From Ecdyonurus torrentis (taxonomy: Eukaryota > Arthropoda > Insecta > Ephemeroptera > Heptageniidae), in assembly GCA_949318235.1 (NCBI GenBank), contig OX439134.1:24562662-24626661 (forward strand): a stretch of DNA of 64,000 nt, read 5' to 3'. A program made the position numbers and the translations under genes. Every line of letters begins with the position of its first letter. The first letter of the stretch is position 1. A model generated the notes under the pieces. That model saw only the letters and a list, made by a program, of their open reading frames with translations. It had not been told where the DNA came from and did no database searches. Positions 45,001 through 59,500 of the stretch are shown here, in pieces.

Positions 45001-48000
45001 AATAGTCAGTGATAGCGTCACTTATCTACTTCATACAAATTTAGAGTCAAGTTGATATTTAGTGATGGAGTAACTTATCTACTTCATACACTACTAAAGT
45101 TAAGTTAATAGTCAGTGATGACGTTACTTATCTACTTCATACAAAAGTAAAATCAAGTTAAGAGTCAGTAATGACGTCACTTATCTACTTCATATACCAC
45201 TAAAGTTAAGTTGATATTTAGTAATAACGTCACTTATCTACTCCATTCACGACTAAAGTCAAGTTAATAATCAGTAATGACGTCACTTATCTACTTGATC
45301 AATACTAATATAAGTTGGTAGTCAGTGATGGCGTCACTTATCTACTACATACATAACTAAAGTCAAGTTGATAGTCAGTGATGACGTCACTTATCTACTT
45401 CATACACTACTAAACTCAAGTTGATAGTCAGTGACGACGTTACATATCTACTTCATACACTACTAAAGTCAAGATGATAGTCAGTAATGACGTCACTTAT
45501 ATAATTCATACACAATTAAAGTCGAATTGATAGTCAGTGATTTTGTCACTTATCTACTTCATACGCTACTTCAGTCAAATTAAAAGTCAGTGAGGACGTC
45601 ACTTATCTACTTCAAAAAAATTAAAAGCAAGTTGATAGTTAGTGATGGAGTAACTTATCTTCTTCATACACTACTAAAGATAAGTTGATAGTCAGTGATG
45701 ACGTCACTTATCTACGTCATACAAAAGTATAATCAAGTTACGAGTCAGTAATGACGTTACATATCCACATCATATACCGTAAAAGTCAAGTTGATAGTCA
45801 GTGATGGTTTCATATATCTACTTTATAAACAACTAAAATCAAGTTTTTAGTCATTGATGACGTAACTTATCTACATCAATAAATACTAAAGTCAAGTTGA
45901 TAGTCAGTGATGTAGTAACTTATCTACTTCATACAATACAAAAGTTAAGTTAATAGCCAGTGATGACGTCACTTATCTACTTCATACAAAAGTAAAGTCA
46001 ATTTTATAGTCAGTGATGACGACACTTATCTATTCATATACCAATTAAGTCAAGTTGATAGTCAGTGATAGCGTCACTTATCTACTTCATAGAAATTTAA
46101 CGTAAAGTTGATATTTAGTGATGGAGTAACTTATCTATTTCATACACTACTAAAGTAAAGTTGATAGTCAGTGATCACGTCACTTATCTACTTCACACAA
46201 AAGTAAAATCAAGTTAAGAGTTAGTGATAACGTTACTTATCTACATCATATACCGTTAAAGTCAAGTTGATAGTCAGTGATGGCTTCACATATCTACTTT
46301 ATACATAACTAAAGTCAAGTTTATAGTTATTGACGACGTAACTTATCTACATCAATAAATACTAAAGTCAAGTTAATAGTCAGTGATGTAGTAACTTATC
46401 TACTTCATACAATACTAAAGTTAAGTTGATAGCCAGTGATGACGTCACTTATCTACTTCATACAAAAGTAAAATCAAGTTAAGAGTTAGTGATGACGTTA
46501 CTTATCTACATCATATACCAATAAAGTCAAATTGATAGTCAGTGAGGACGTCACTTATCTACTTCAAACAAATTCAAAGCAAGTTGATAGTCAGTGATGG
46601 AGTAACTTATCTTCTTCATACACTACTAAATTTAAGTTGATATTCAGTGATGACGTCACTTATCTACTTCACACAAAAGTAAAATCAAGTTAAGAGTTAG
46701 TGATGACGTTACTTATCTACATCATATACCGTTAAAGTCAAGTTGATAGTCAGTGATGGCTTCACATATCTACTTTATACACAACTAAAGTCAAGTTTAT
46801 AGTTATTGAGGACGTAACTTATCTACATCAATAAATACTAAAGTCAAGTTGATAGTCAGTGATGTAGTAACTTATCTACTTCATACAATACTAAAGTTAA
46901 GTTGATAGCCAGTGATGACGTCACTTATCTACTTCATACAAAAGTAAATTTAATTTTATAGTCAGTGATGACGACACTTATCTATTCATATACGACTAAA
47001 GTCAAGTTGATAGTCAGTGATAGCGTCACTTATCTACTTCATACAAATTTAGAGTCAAGTTGATATTTAGTGACGGAGTAACTTATCTATTTCATACACA
47101 ACTAAAGTAAAGTTGATAGTCAGTGATGACGTCACTTATCTACTTCATACAAAAGTAAAATTAAGTTAAGAGTCAGTGATGACGTCAGTTATCTACTTCA
47201 TATACCACTAAAGTCAAGTTGGTAGTCAGTGATTGCGTCACTTTTCTACTTTATTAAACACTAAAGTCTAGATGATAGTCAGTGATCACGAAAGATATCT
47301 ATTTCATACACTAATAAAGTCAAGTTGATAGTCAGTGATGACGTCACATATCTACCTCATACACTACTAAAGTCAAGATAATAGTCAGTGATGACGTATC
47401 AACTTCATACAATACTAAAGTCATGTAAATAATCAGTTATGATGTCACTTCACTACTTCATACACAACTAAAGTCAAGTTGACAAACAATTATGACGTAA
47501 CTTATCAACAACAAAAAATACTCTAATCTAGTTGATATTCAGTGATGACATCACATGTAGGCTTCATACACTACTAAAGACAAGTTGATAGTCAGTGATG
47601 ACGTCACTTATCTACTTTATACACAACTTAAGTTAAGATGATATCAGTGATGACGTCACATATCTACTCCATTCACTACTTAAATTAAGTTGATATTCAG
47701 TGATGACGTCACTTATCTACTTTATACACTACTAAAGACAAGTTGATAGTCAGTGTTGACGTTACATATCTACTTCATACACTACTAAAGTCAAGATGAT
47801 AGTCAGTGATGACGTCACTTATATAATTCATACACAATTATAGTCGAATTGATAGTGAGTGAGGACGTCGAATATCTACTTCATACGCTACTTCAGTCAA
47901 ATTGATAGTCAGTGAGGACGTCACTTATCTACTTCAAACAAATTAAAAGCAAGTTGATATTTAGTGATGGAGTAACTTATCTTCTTCATGCACTACTAAA

Positions 48001-51000
48001 GTTAAGTTGATATTCAGTGATGATGTCACTTATCTACTTCACACAAAAGTAAAATCAAGTTAAGAGTTAGTGATGACGTTACTTATCTACATCATATACC
48101 GTTAAAGTCAAGTTGATAGTCAGTGATGACGTCACTTATCTACATCATACAGCACAAAAGTTAAGATGATATTTAGTAATAACGTCACTTATCTACTCCA
48201 TACACGACTAAAGTCAAGTTTATAATCAGTGATAACATCACTTATCTACTTGATCAATACTAATAAAAGTTGGTAGTCAGTGATGGCGTCACTTATCTAC
48301 TACATACATAACTAAAGTCAAGTTGATAGTCAGTGATGACGTCACTTATCTACTTCATACACTACTTAAGTCAAGTTGATAGTCAGTAATGACGTTACAT
48401 ATCTACTTCATACACTTCTCAAGTCAAGATGATAGTCACTGATGACGTCACTTATAAAATTCATACACAAATATAGTCGAATTGAAGTCAGTCATGACGT
48501 CACATATCTACTTCATACGCAACTTCAGTCAAATTGATAGTCAGTGAGAACGTCACTTATCTACTTCATACAAATTAAAAACAAGTTGATAGTCAGTGAT
48601 GGAGTAACTTGTCTTCTTCATAACTTCTAAAGTTAAGTTGATAGTCAGTGATGACGTTACTTATCTACTTTATACAAAAGTAAATTCAAGTTAAGAGTCT
48701 GTGATGACGTCACTTATCTAGATCATATACCGTTAAAGTCAAGTTGAAAGTCAGTGATGGCGTCACATATCTACTTTATACACAACTAAAGTCATGTTTA
48801 TAGTCATTGATGACGTAACTTATCAACATCAATAAATACTAAAGTCAAGATGATAGTCAGTGATGGAGTAACTTATCTACATCATAAAATACTAAAGTTA
48901 AGTTGATAGCCAGTGATGACGTCACTTATCTACTTCATACAAAAGTAAAGTCAATTTTATAGTCAGTGATGACGACACTTATCTATTCATATACCACTTA
49001 AGTCAAGTTAATAGTCAGTGATAGTGTCACTTATCTACTTCATACAAATTTAGAGTCAAGTTGATATTTAGTGATGGAGTAACTTATCTACTTCATACAC
49101 TACTAAAGTTAAGTTAATAGTCAGTGATGACGTTACTTATCTACTTCATACAAAAGTAAAATCAAGTTAAGAGTCAGTAATGACGTCACTTATCTACTTC
49201 ATATACCACTAAAGTTAAGTTGATAGTCAGTGATGGCGTCACATATCTACTTTATACACAACTAAAATCAAGTTTATAGTCATTGATGACGTAACTTATC
49301 TACTTCATACACCACAAAAGTCAAGATGATATTTAGTAATAACGTCACTTATCTACTCCATTCACGACTAAAGTCAAGTTAATAATAATTAATGACGTCA
49401 CTTATCTACTTGATCAATACTAATATAAGTTGGTAGTCAGTGATGGCGTCACTTATCTACTACATACAGAACTAAAGTCAAGTTGATAGTCAGTGATGAC
49501 GTCACTTATCTACTTCATACACTACTAAACTCAAGTTGATAGTCAGTGACGACGTTACATATCTACTTCATACACTACTAAAGTCAAGATGATAGTCAGT
49601 GATGACGTCACTTATATAATTCATACACAATTAAAGTCGAATTGATAGTCAGTGATTTTGTCACTTATCTACTTCATACGCTACTTCAGTCAAATTAAAA
49701 GTCAGTGAGGACGTCACTTATCTACTTCAAAAAAATTAAAAGCAAGTTGATAGTTAGTGATGGAGTAACTTATCTTCTTCATACACTACTAAAGATAAGT
49801 TGATAGTCAGTGATGACGTCACTTATCTACGTCATACAAAAATATAATCAAGTTACGAGTCAGTGATGACGTTACTTATCCACATCATATACCGTAAAAG
49901 TCAAGTTGATAGTCAGTGATGGTTTCATATATCTACTTTATAAACAACTAAAATCAAGTTTTTAGTCATTGATGACGTAACTTATCTACATCAATAAATA
50001 CTAAAGTCAAGTTGATAGTCAGTGATGTAGTAACTTATCTACTTCATACAATACAAAAGTTAAGTTGATAGTCAGTGATAGCGTCACTTATCTACTTCAT
50101 ACAAATTTAACGTAAAGTTGATATTTAGTGATGGAGTAACTTATCTATTTCATACACTACTAAAGTAAAGTTGATAGTCAGTGATCACGTCACTTATCTA
50201 CTTCACACAAAAGTAAAATCAAGTTAAGAGTTAGTGATAACGTTACTTATCTACATCATATACCGTTAAAGTCAAGTTGATAGTCAGTGATGGCTTCACA
50301 TATCTACTTTATACACAACTAAAGTCAAGTTTATAGTTATTGATGACGTAACTTATCTACATCAATAAATACTAGAGTCAAGTTGATAGTCAGTGATGTA
50401 GTAACTTATCTACTTCATACAATACTAAAGTTAAGTTGATAGCCAGTGATGACGTCACTTATCTACTTCATACAAAAGTAAAATCAAGTTAAGAGTTAGT
50501 GATGACGTTACTTATCTACATCATATACCAATAAAGTCAAATTGATAGTCAGTGAGGACGTCACTTATCTACTTCAAACAAATTCAAAGCAAGTTGATAG
50601 TCAGTGATGGAGTAACTTATCTTCTTCATACACTACTAAATTTAAGTTGATATTCAGTGATGACGTCACTTATCTACTTCACACAAAAGTAAAATCAAGT
50701 TAAGAGTTAGTGATGACGTTACTTATCTACATCATATACCGTTAAAGTCAAGTTGATAGTCAGTGATGGCTTCACATATCTACTTTATACACAACTAAAG
50801 TCAAGTTTATAGTTATTGAGGACGTAACTTATCTACATCAATAAATACTAAAGTCAAGTTGATAGTCAGTGATGTAGTAACTTATCTACTTCATACAATA
50901 CTAAAGTTAAGTTGATAGCCAGTGATGACGTCACTTATCTACTTCATACAAAAGTAAATTTAATTTTATAGTCAGTGATGACGACACTTATCTATTCATA

Positions 51001-53523
51001 TACGACTAAAGTCAAGTTGATAGTCAGTGATAGCGTTACTTATCTACTTCATACAAATTTAGAGTCAAGTTGATATTTAGTGACGGAGTAACTTATCTAT
51101 TTCATACACAACTAAAGTAAAGTTGATAGTCACTGATGACGTCACTTATCTACTTCATACAAAAGTAAAATTAAGTTAAGAGTCAGTGATGACGTCAGTT
51201 ATCTACTTCATATACCACTAAAGTCAAGTTGGTAGTCAGTGATTGCGTCACTTTTCTACTTTATTAAACACTAAAGTCTAGATGATAGTCAGTGATCACG
51301 AAAGATATCTATTTCATACACTAATAAAGTCAAGTTGATAGTCAGTGATGACGTCACATATCTACTTCATACACTACTAAAGTCAAGTTGATAGTCAGTG
51401 ATGACGTGACATATCTACCTCATACACTACTAAAGTCAAGATAATAGTCAGTGATGACGTATCAACTTCATACAATACTAAAGTCATGTAAATAATCAGT
51501 TATGATGTCACTTCACTACTTCATACACAACTAAAGTCAAGTTGACAAACAATTATGACGTAACTTATCAACATAAAAAAATACTCTAATCAAGTTGATA
51601 TTCAGTGATGACATCACATGTAGGCTTCATACACTACTAAAGACAAGTTGATAGTCAGTGATGACGTCACTTATCTACTTTATACACAACTTAAGTTAAG
51701 ATGATATCAGTGATGACGTCACATATCTACTCCATTCACTACTTAAATTAAGTTGATATTCAGTGATGACGTCACTTATCTACTTTATACACTACTAAAG
51801 ACAAGTTGATAGTCAGTGTTGACGTTACATATCTACTTCATACACTACTAAAGTCAAGATGATAGTCAGTGATGACGTCACTTATATAATTCATACACAA
51901 TTATAGTCGAATTGATAGTGAGTGAGGACGTCGCATATCTACTTCATACGCTACTTCAGTCAAATTGATAGTCAGTGAGGACGTCACTTATCTACTTCAA
52001 ACAAATTGAAAGCAAGTTGATATTCAGTGATGGAGTAACTTATCTTCTTCATGCACTACTAAAGTTAAGTTGATATTCAGTGATGATGTCACTTATCTAC
52101 CTCCTCAATACTAAAATCAAGTTGGAAGTCAGTGATGGCGTCACTTAACTACTACATACATAACTAAAGTCAAGTTGATAATCACTTATGACGTCACTTA
52201 TCTACTACGTAAACATCTAAAGTCAAGTTGATAGTCAGTGACGAAGTCAACTATCTACTTCATACAATACTAAACTCAAGTTGGTTGTCAGAAGTGGCGG
52301 CACTTATCTACTTTATAAACTACTAAAGTCTAGATAATAGTTAGTGATGAAGTCACTTATCTATTTCATACATTAATAAAGTCAGGTTGGTAGTAAGTGA
52401 TGACATCACGTGTATAATTTATACACAACTTAAGTCAAATTGATAATCAGTGATGACGTCACATATCTACTTCATACACTACTAAAGTCAAGACGATAAT
52501 TAGTGATGACGTCACATATCTACTTCATACACTACTAAAATCAAGTTGATAATCAGTTATGATGTCACTTTACTACTTCCTACAGAACTTAAGTCAAGTT
52601 GACAAACAATTATGACGTAACAAATCGACTTCAAAAAATACTAAAGTCAAGTTGAAAGTCAGTGATGACGTCACATATATGCTTCAAACACTACTAAAGA
52701 TAAATTGATAGTCAGGCATGAGGTCACTTATCTACTTTATACAAAACTAAAGTCAAGTTGATAGTCAGTGATGACGTGACTTATCTACTTCATATACCAC
52801 TAAAGTCAAGTTGAAAGTCAGGGATGACCTCACTTATCTTTTCCATACACTTGTAAATTCAAGTTGACAGTCAGTGATGGCGTCACTCATCTCCTTCATA
52901 AACTACTAAATTCAAGATGATTGTCAGTGATGACGTCACATATCTACTTCATACACTTCTAAAGTTAAGTTGATAATCAGTTATAACGTCACTTCTCTAC
53001 TTTATACACAACTAGAGTCAAGTTGAAAAACAATTATGACGTAACTTATCGTCTTCATAAAATACTAAAGTTAAGTTGATAGTCAGTGATGACGTCACTT
53101 ATCTACTTCATACACTACTAAATTCAAGTTGAAATTCAATTATGACGTCACTTATTGACTTTATACAATACTAAAGTCAAGGTGATAGTGAGTGATGACG
53201 TCACATATATACTTCATACACTACTAAACTCAAGTTAATAATCAGTGAGGGCGTCACTTATCTACTTGATATACCACTAAAGTAAAGATGATAATATGTA
53301 ATAACGTTACTTATCTACTTCATACACATCTAAAATCAAGTTGATACTCAGTGATGACGTCACATATCTAATACGTAAGACAACTTAAGTCAAGTTGAAA
53401 GTCAGTGATGACGTTACTTATCTACTTCATGCAATACTAAAGTCAAGTTGATAGTCAGAGATGGCGTCACTTATCTTCTTCATGAATTACTTAAATCAAA
53501 ATGATAGTTAGTGAGGGCGTCAC
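42082..53523 (+). repeat. Satellite A block 6, 11.4 kb
   Basis: About 215 monomers in the same orientation as all other A blocks. It holds a variant family not prominent elsewhere: GATGGAGTAACTTATCT, CATACAAAAGTAAA(A/G)TCA, CATATACCGTTAAAGTC and GATGACGACACTTATC. These are arranged in nested higher-order units. It ends at GAGGGCGTCAC, joining satellite B (GATTTTTGATAATATC). Confidence 0.95.
44100..52100 (+). repeat. ~4.0-kb tandem segmental duplication in satellite A
   Basis: Copy 1 is ~44100-48110 and copy 2 ~48110-52100. The rare sequence CATACAGCACAAAAGTTAAG is at 44140 and 48149 (offset ~4009). GATTGCGTCACTTTTCTAC is at 47231 and 51241 (offset 4010). After ~51370 the offset becomes 4063, because copy 2 has one extra 53-bp monomer. 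Copy 2 also lacks about two monomers near 50060 and gains some near 49245. Long stretches are identical, so the duplication is recent relative to monomer divergence. Within each copy a ~475-bp subunit (marked by GATGTAGTAACTTATC, e.g. 46383 and 46858) is also repeated. Confidence 0.9.
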
Positions 53524-56500
53524 GATTTTTGATAATATCTCAGAAACTAATAATGCTACAGACTTGCAGTTTGAACTAAAATGTAGCACATTGATATGTA
53601 TTATAAAAAGTTTATTACACTTTAATCTCAAAAAATAAAACTTTCTTAGTTTTTGAGAATTTCAAATTTTTTTATCCAAGTCTATAGCATTGTAGCACAT
53701 ATGAAGAAAAAAAAGTTTGTAACTCAAGTTCTAATTGAGATAACAAGTTGCGGTTTTGAAATAAAGTGATACAAAACGCGCTATAGTACTAAATTTACCT
53801 CTAGAAACAAAATTGAGAACATTAATTTTTCAAAAAAATTTGTGTTTTTCAGATTCTGAAAATGATTTTTGATGATATCTCAGAAAACTAATAATGCTAC
53901 AAACTTGCTGTTTGAACTCGAATGTAGCACTTTGATGTGTGATATGAAAAGTTTCTTACACTTTAAACGCAACAAATAGAACTTTTTCAGTTTTTTAAAA
54001 TTTAAGTATTTTGTTAACGAAGTCTATAGCATTGTAGCACATATGAAGAAAAAAAAGTTTGTAACTCGAGTTCTAATTGAGATATAAAGTTGCGGTGTTA
54101 AAATAAAGTAATGCAAAACGCTTTATAGTACTAAATTCGTATCTAGAAACAAAATAGAGAACAATAATTTTTCAAAAAAATTTGTTTTTTTAATATTCTG
54201 AAAAAGATTTTTGATGATATCTCAGAAACTAATAATACTACAGACTTGCGGTTTGAACTTAAATGTTGCACTTTGAATTGTGTTATGAAAAGTTTATTGC
54301 ACTTTAGTCGCAAAAAAAAACTTTCTCAGTTTTTGAGAATTTTAGTATTTTCTAATCGAAGTCTGTAGCATTATAGTCAATATGAAGAAATGAAAAGTTT
54401 GTAACTCGAGTTCCAATTGAGATAGAAAGTTGCGGTTTAGAAATAAAGTAATTTAAAACGCTCTAGAGTCCTAAATTCACCTCTAGAAATAAAATTGAGA
54501 AAAATAATTTTTCAAAAAAAAAGTGTGTTTTTTAGATTCTGAAAACGATTATTGATGATATTTCAGAAACTTATAATGCTACAGACTTGTAGTTTGAACT
54601 GAAATGTATCACTTTGAATTGTCTTATGAACCGTTTATTACACTTTATTCGCTAAATATAAAACTTTTTTAGTTTGTGAGAATTTTAGTGTTTTCATTTG
54701 AAGTCTATAGCAATGTAGCCCATATGAAGAAAAGAAAAGTTTGTAACTCGAATTCCAATTGAGATAGAAAGTTGCAGTTTTGAAATAAAGTGATGCAAAA
54801 CGCTATATAGTACTAAATTCACCTCTAGAAACAAAAGTAAGAAGAAATTTTTTTCGAAAAAAAAAATGTGTTTTTCAGATTCTGAAAACGATTTTTGATG
54901 ATATCTCAAAAACTAATAATGCTACAGACTTGCGGTTTGAACTGAAATGTATCACTTTGAATTGTCTTATGAAAAGTCAATTACACTTTATTCGCTAAAT
55001 ATAAAACTTTCTCAGTTTTTGAGAATTTTAGTAATTTCATTTGAAGCTTATAGATTTGTAGCCCATATTAGGAAACAAAAATTTTGTAACTCGAGTTCCA
55101 ATTAAGATAGAAAGTTGCAGTTTTGAAATAAAGTGTTGCAAAACCTTCTATAGTACTAAATTCACCTCTTGAAACAAAATTGCTAAAAAAAGTTTTTTGA
55201 AAAAAATTGTGTTTCTCAGATTCTGAAAACGATTAATGATGATATCTCAGAAACTAATAATGCTACAGACTTGCGGTTTGAACTGAAATGTATCACTTTG
55301 AATTGTCTTATGAAAAGTTAATTACACTTTAGTCGCAAAAAATAAAACTTTCTCAGTTTGTGAGAATTTAAGTGTTTTCATTTGAAGTCTATAGCATTGT
55401 AGCCCATATGAAGAAAAAAAAAATTTGTAACTCGAGTTCCAATTGAGATAGAAAGTTGCTGTTTTGAAATAAAGTGATGCAAAACGCTCTAGAGTCCTAA
55501 ATTCACCTTTAGAAACGAAATTGAGAAAACTAGTTTTTCAAAAAAAATTGTGTTTTTGAGATTCTGAAAACAGTTTTTAATAATATCTCAGAAACTAATA
55601 ATGCTACAGACTTGCGGTTTGAACTGAAATGTATCACTTTGAATTGTTTTATGAAAAATTTATTACACTTAAGTCGCAAAAAAAAAAGTTTCTCAGTTTT
55701 TGAGAATTTTAGTATTTTCTTACCGAAGTCTATAGCATTGTAGCCAATATAAAGAAAAAAAAAGTTTGTAACTCGAGTTCCAATTGAGATAGAAAGTTGC
55801 GGTTTTGAAATAAAGTAATGCAAAACGCTCTAGAGTCCTAAATTCACCTCTAGAAAAAAAATTGAGAAAAATATTTTTTCAAAAAAAAATGTGTTTTTCA
55901 GATTCTGAAAACGATTATTAATGATATTTCAGAAACTTATAATGCTACAGACTTGCGGTTTGAACTGAAATGTATCACTTTAAATTGTCTTATGAAAAGT
56001 TCATTACACTTTATTCGCTCAATATAAAACTTTCTCAGTTTGTGAGAATTTTAGTGTTTTCATTTGAAGTCCAAGCAATGTAGCCCATATGAAGAAAAGA
56101 AAAGTTTGTAACTCGAGTTTTAATTGAGATAACAAGTAGAGGTTTTGAAATAAAGTGATACAAAACGCGCTATAGTACTAAATTTACCTCTAGAAACAAA
56201 ATTGAGAACATTAATTTTTCAAAAAAATTTGTGTTTTTCAGATTCTGAAAATGATTTTTGATTATATCTCAGAAACTAATAATGCTACAGACTTGCGGTT
56301 TGAACTTAAATGTAGCACTTTGAATTGTGTTATGAAAAGTTTATTGCACCTTAGTCGCAAAAAAAAAACTTTCTCAGTTTTTGAGAGTTTTAGAATTTTT
56401 TTACCGAAGTCTATAGCATTGTAGCTCATATGAAGAAAAAAAAGTTTGTAACTCGAGTTCTAATTGAGATATAAAGTTGCGGTGTTAAAATAAAGTAATG

Positions 56501-59500
56501 CAAAACGCTTTATAGTACTAAATTCTTATCTAGAAACAAAATAGAGAACATTAATTTTTCAAAAAAATTTGTTTTTTTAATATTCTGAAAAAGATTTTTG
56601 ATGACATCTCAGAAACTAATAATGCTACAGACTAGCGGTTTGAACTTAAATGTAGCACTTTGAATTGTGTTATGAAAAGTTTATTGCACTTTAGTCGCAA
56701 AAAAAAAACTTTCTCAGTTTTTGAGAATTTTAGAATTTTCTTACCGAAGTCTATAGCATTGTAGCTCATATGAAGAAAAAAAAAGTTTGTAACTCGAGTT
56801 CTAATTGTGATAGAAAGTTGCGGTTTTCAAATAAAGTGATGCAAATTGCTTGTTAGTACTAAATTCACCTCTAGAAACAAAATTGAGAAAATAATTTTTC
56901 AAAAAAAATTGTGTTTTTCAGCTTCTGAAAACGATTTTTGATGATATCTCAGAAATTAACAATGCTACGGACTTGCGGTTTGAACTGAAATGTATCACTT
57001 TGAATTCTTATGAAAAATTTATTTCACTTTAGTGAGCAAAAAAAAAAACTTCTCAGTTTTTGAGAATTTTATTGTTCTCTTAAAGAAGTCTATAGCATTG
57101 TAGCCCATATGAAGAAAAAAAAAGTTTGTAACTCGAGTTCTAATTGAGATAATCAGTAGCGGTTTTGAAATAAAGTGATGCAAAACGCTCGTTAGTACTG
57201 AATTCACCTCTAGAAACAATATAGAGAAAAATAATTTTTTAAAAAAAATTGTGTTTTTCAGATTCTGAAAACGTTTTTTGATGATATCTCAGAAAATAAT
57301 AATGCTACAAACTTGCGGTTTGAACTGAAATGTATCAATTTGAATTGTCTTATGAAAAGTTTATTACACTTTAGTCGCAAAAAATAAAACTTTCTCAGTT
57401 TTTGAGAATTTTAGTATTTTTTGTTACCGAAGTCTATAGCATTGTAGCCCATATGAAGAAAAAAAAAAGTTTGTAACTCGAGTTCCAATTGAGATAGAAA
57501 GTTGCGGTTTTAAAATAAAGTGATGCAAAACGCTTTATAGTACTAAATTCACCTCAAGAAACAAAATTGAGTACATTAATCTTCAAAAAAAATTGTGTTA
57601 TTTAGATTCTGAAAACGATGTTTCATGATATTTTAGAAACTAATAATGTTACAGACTTGCGGTTTGAACTTAAATGTAACACTTTGAATTGTGTTATGAA
57701 AAGTTTATTACACTTTAATCGCAACAAATTAAACTTTCTCAGTTTTTGAGAATTTTAGTGTTTTCTTAGCGAAGTCCATAGCATTGAAGAAAAAAAAAGT
57801 TTGAAACTCGAGTTCTAATTGAGATAGAAAGTTGTAGTTTTGAAATAAAGTGATGCAAAACGCTCTATAGTACTAAATTCACCTTTAGAAACAAAATTGA
57901 GAAAAAAAAATTTCAAAAAAAATTGTGTTTTTCAGATTCTGAAAACGATTTTTGATGATATCTAAGAAACTAACATTATACAGACTTGCGGTTTGTACTA
58001 AAATGTATCACTTTGAATTGTCTTATAAAAAGTTTCTTACACTTTAGTCGCTAAAAATAAAACTTTCTCAGTTTTTGAGAATTTAAGTGTTTTCATTTGA
58101 AGTCTATAGCATTGTAGCCCATATGAAGAAAAAAAAATTTGTAAATCGAGTTCCAATTGAGATAGAAAGTTGCTGTTTTGAAATAAAGTGATGCAAAACG
58201 CTCTAGAGTCCTAAATTCACCTCTAGAAACGAAATTGAGAAAACTAGTTTTTCAAAAAAAATTGTGTTTTTGAGATTCTGAAAACAATTTTTAATAATAT
58301 CTCAGAAACTAATAATGCTACAGACTTGCGGTTTGAACTGAAATGTATCACTTTGAATTGTTTTATGAAAAATTTATTACACTTAAGACGCAAAAAAAAA
58401 CTTTCTCAGTTTTTGAGAATTTTAGTATTTTCTTTCCGAAGTCTATAGCATTGTAGCCAATATAAAGAAAAAAAAAGTTTGTAACTCGAGTTCCAATTGA
58501 GATAGAAAGTTGCGGTTTTGAAATAAAGTAATGCAAAACGCTCTAGAGTCCTAAATTCACCTCTAGAAAAAAAATTGAGAAAAATAATTTTTCAAAAAAA
58601 AATGTGTTTTTCAGATTCTGAAAACGATTATTAATGATATTTCAGAAACTTATAATGCTACAGACTTGCGGTTTGAACTGAAATGTATCACTTTAAATTG
58701 TCTTATGAAAAGTTTATTACACTTTATTCGCTCAATATAAAACTTTCTCAGTTTGTGAGAATTTTAGTGTTTTCATTTGAAGTCTACAGCATTGTAGCCC
58801 ATATGAAGAACAAAAAAGTTTGTATCTTGAGTTCCAATTGAGATAGAAGTGGAGGTTTTGAAATAAAGTGATGCAAAACGCTCTATAAAACTAAATTCAC
58901 CTCTAGAAACAAAATTAAGAAAAATAATTTAAAAAAAAAATTGTGTTTCTCAGATTCTGAAAACGCTTTTTGATGATATCTCAGAAACTATTACTGTTAC
59001 AGACTTGTTGTTTGAACTGAAATGTATCACTTTGAATTGTATTATGAAACTTTAGTCGCAAAAAATAAAACTTTCTCAGATTTTGAGAATTTTAGTGTTT
59101 TCTTAGCGAAGTCTATAGCATTGTTGCCCATATAAACAAAAGAAAAAGTTTGTAACTCGAGTTCCAATTGAGATAGAAAGTTGCTGTTTTGAAATAAAGT
59201 GATGCAAAACGCTCTATAGTACTAAATTCACCTCTAGAAACAAAAGTTAGAAAAAATTTTTTTCGAAAAAAAATGTGTATTTCAGATTTTGAAAACGATT
59301 TTTGATGATATCTCAGAAACTAATAATGCTACAGACTTGCGGTTTAAACTCAAATGTATCACTTTGAATTGTCTTATGAAAAGTTTATTACACTTTAATC
59401 GCAACCAATAAAACTTTCTCAGTTTTTGAGAATTTTAGTATTTTCTAATCGAAGTCTGTAGCATTGTAGTCAATATGAAGAAATGAAAAGTTTGTAACTC

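Noticed and set aside
55530..55823. Recurring 60-97-aa minus-strand ORFs in satellite B (also 23-217, 1849-2040, 2333-2539, 3561-3827, 29729-29962, 54694-54909, 57019-57219)
   Set aside because: They are the same stretch of the tandem monomer read on the minus strand. A-run length changes break the frame in many monomers, starts and ends vary, and no protein motif is seen.
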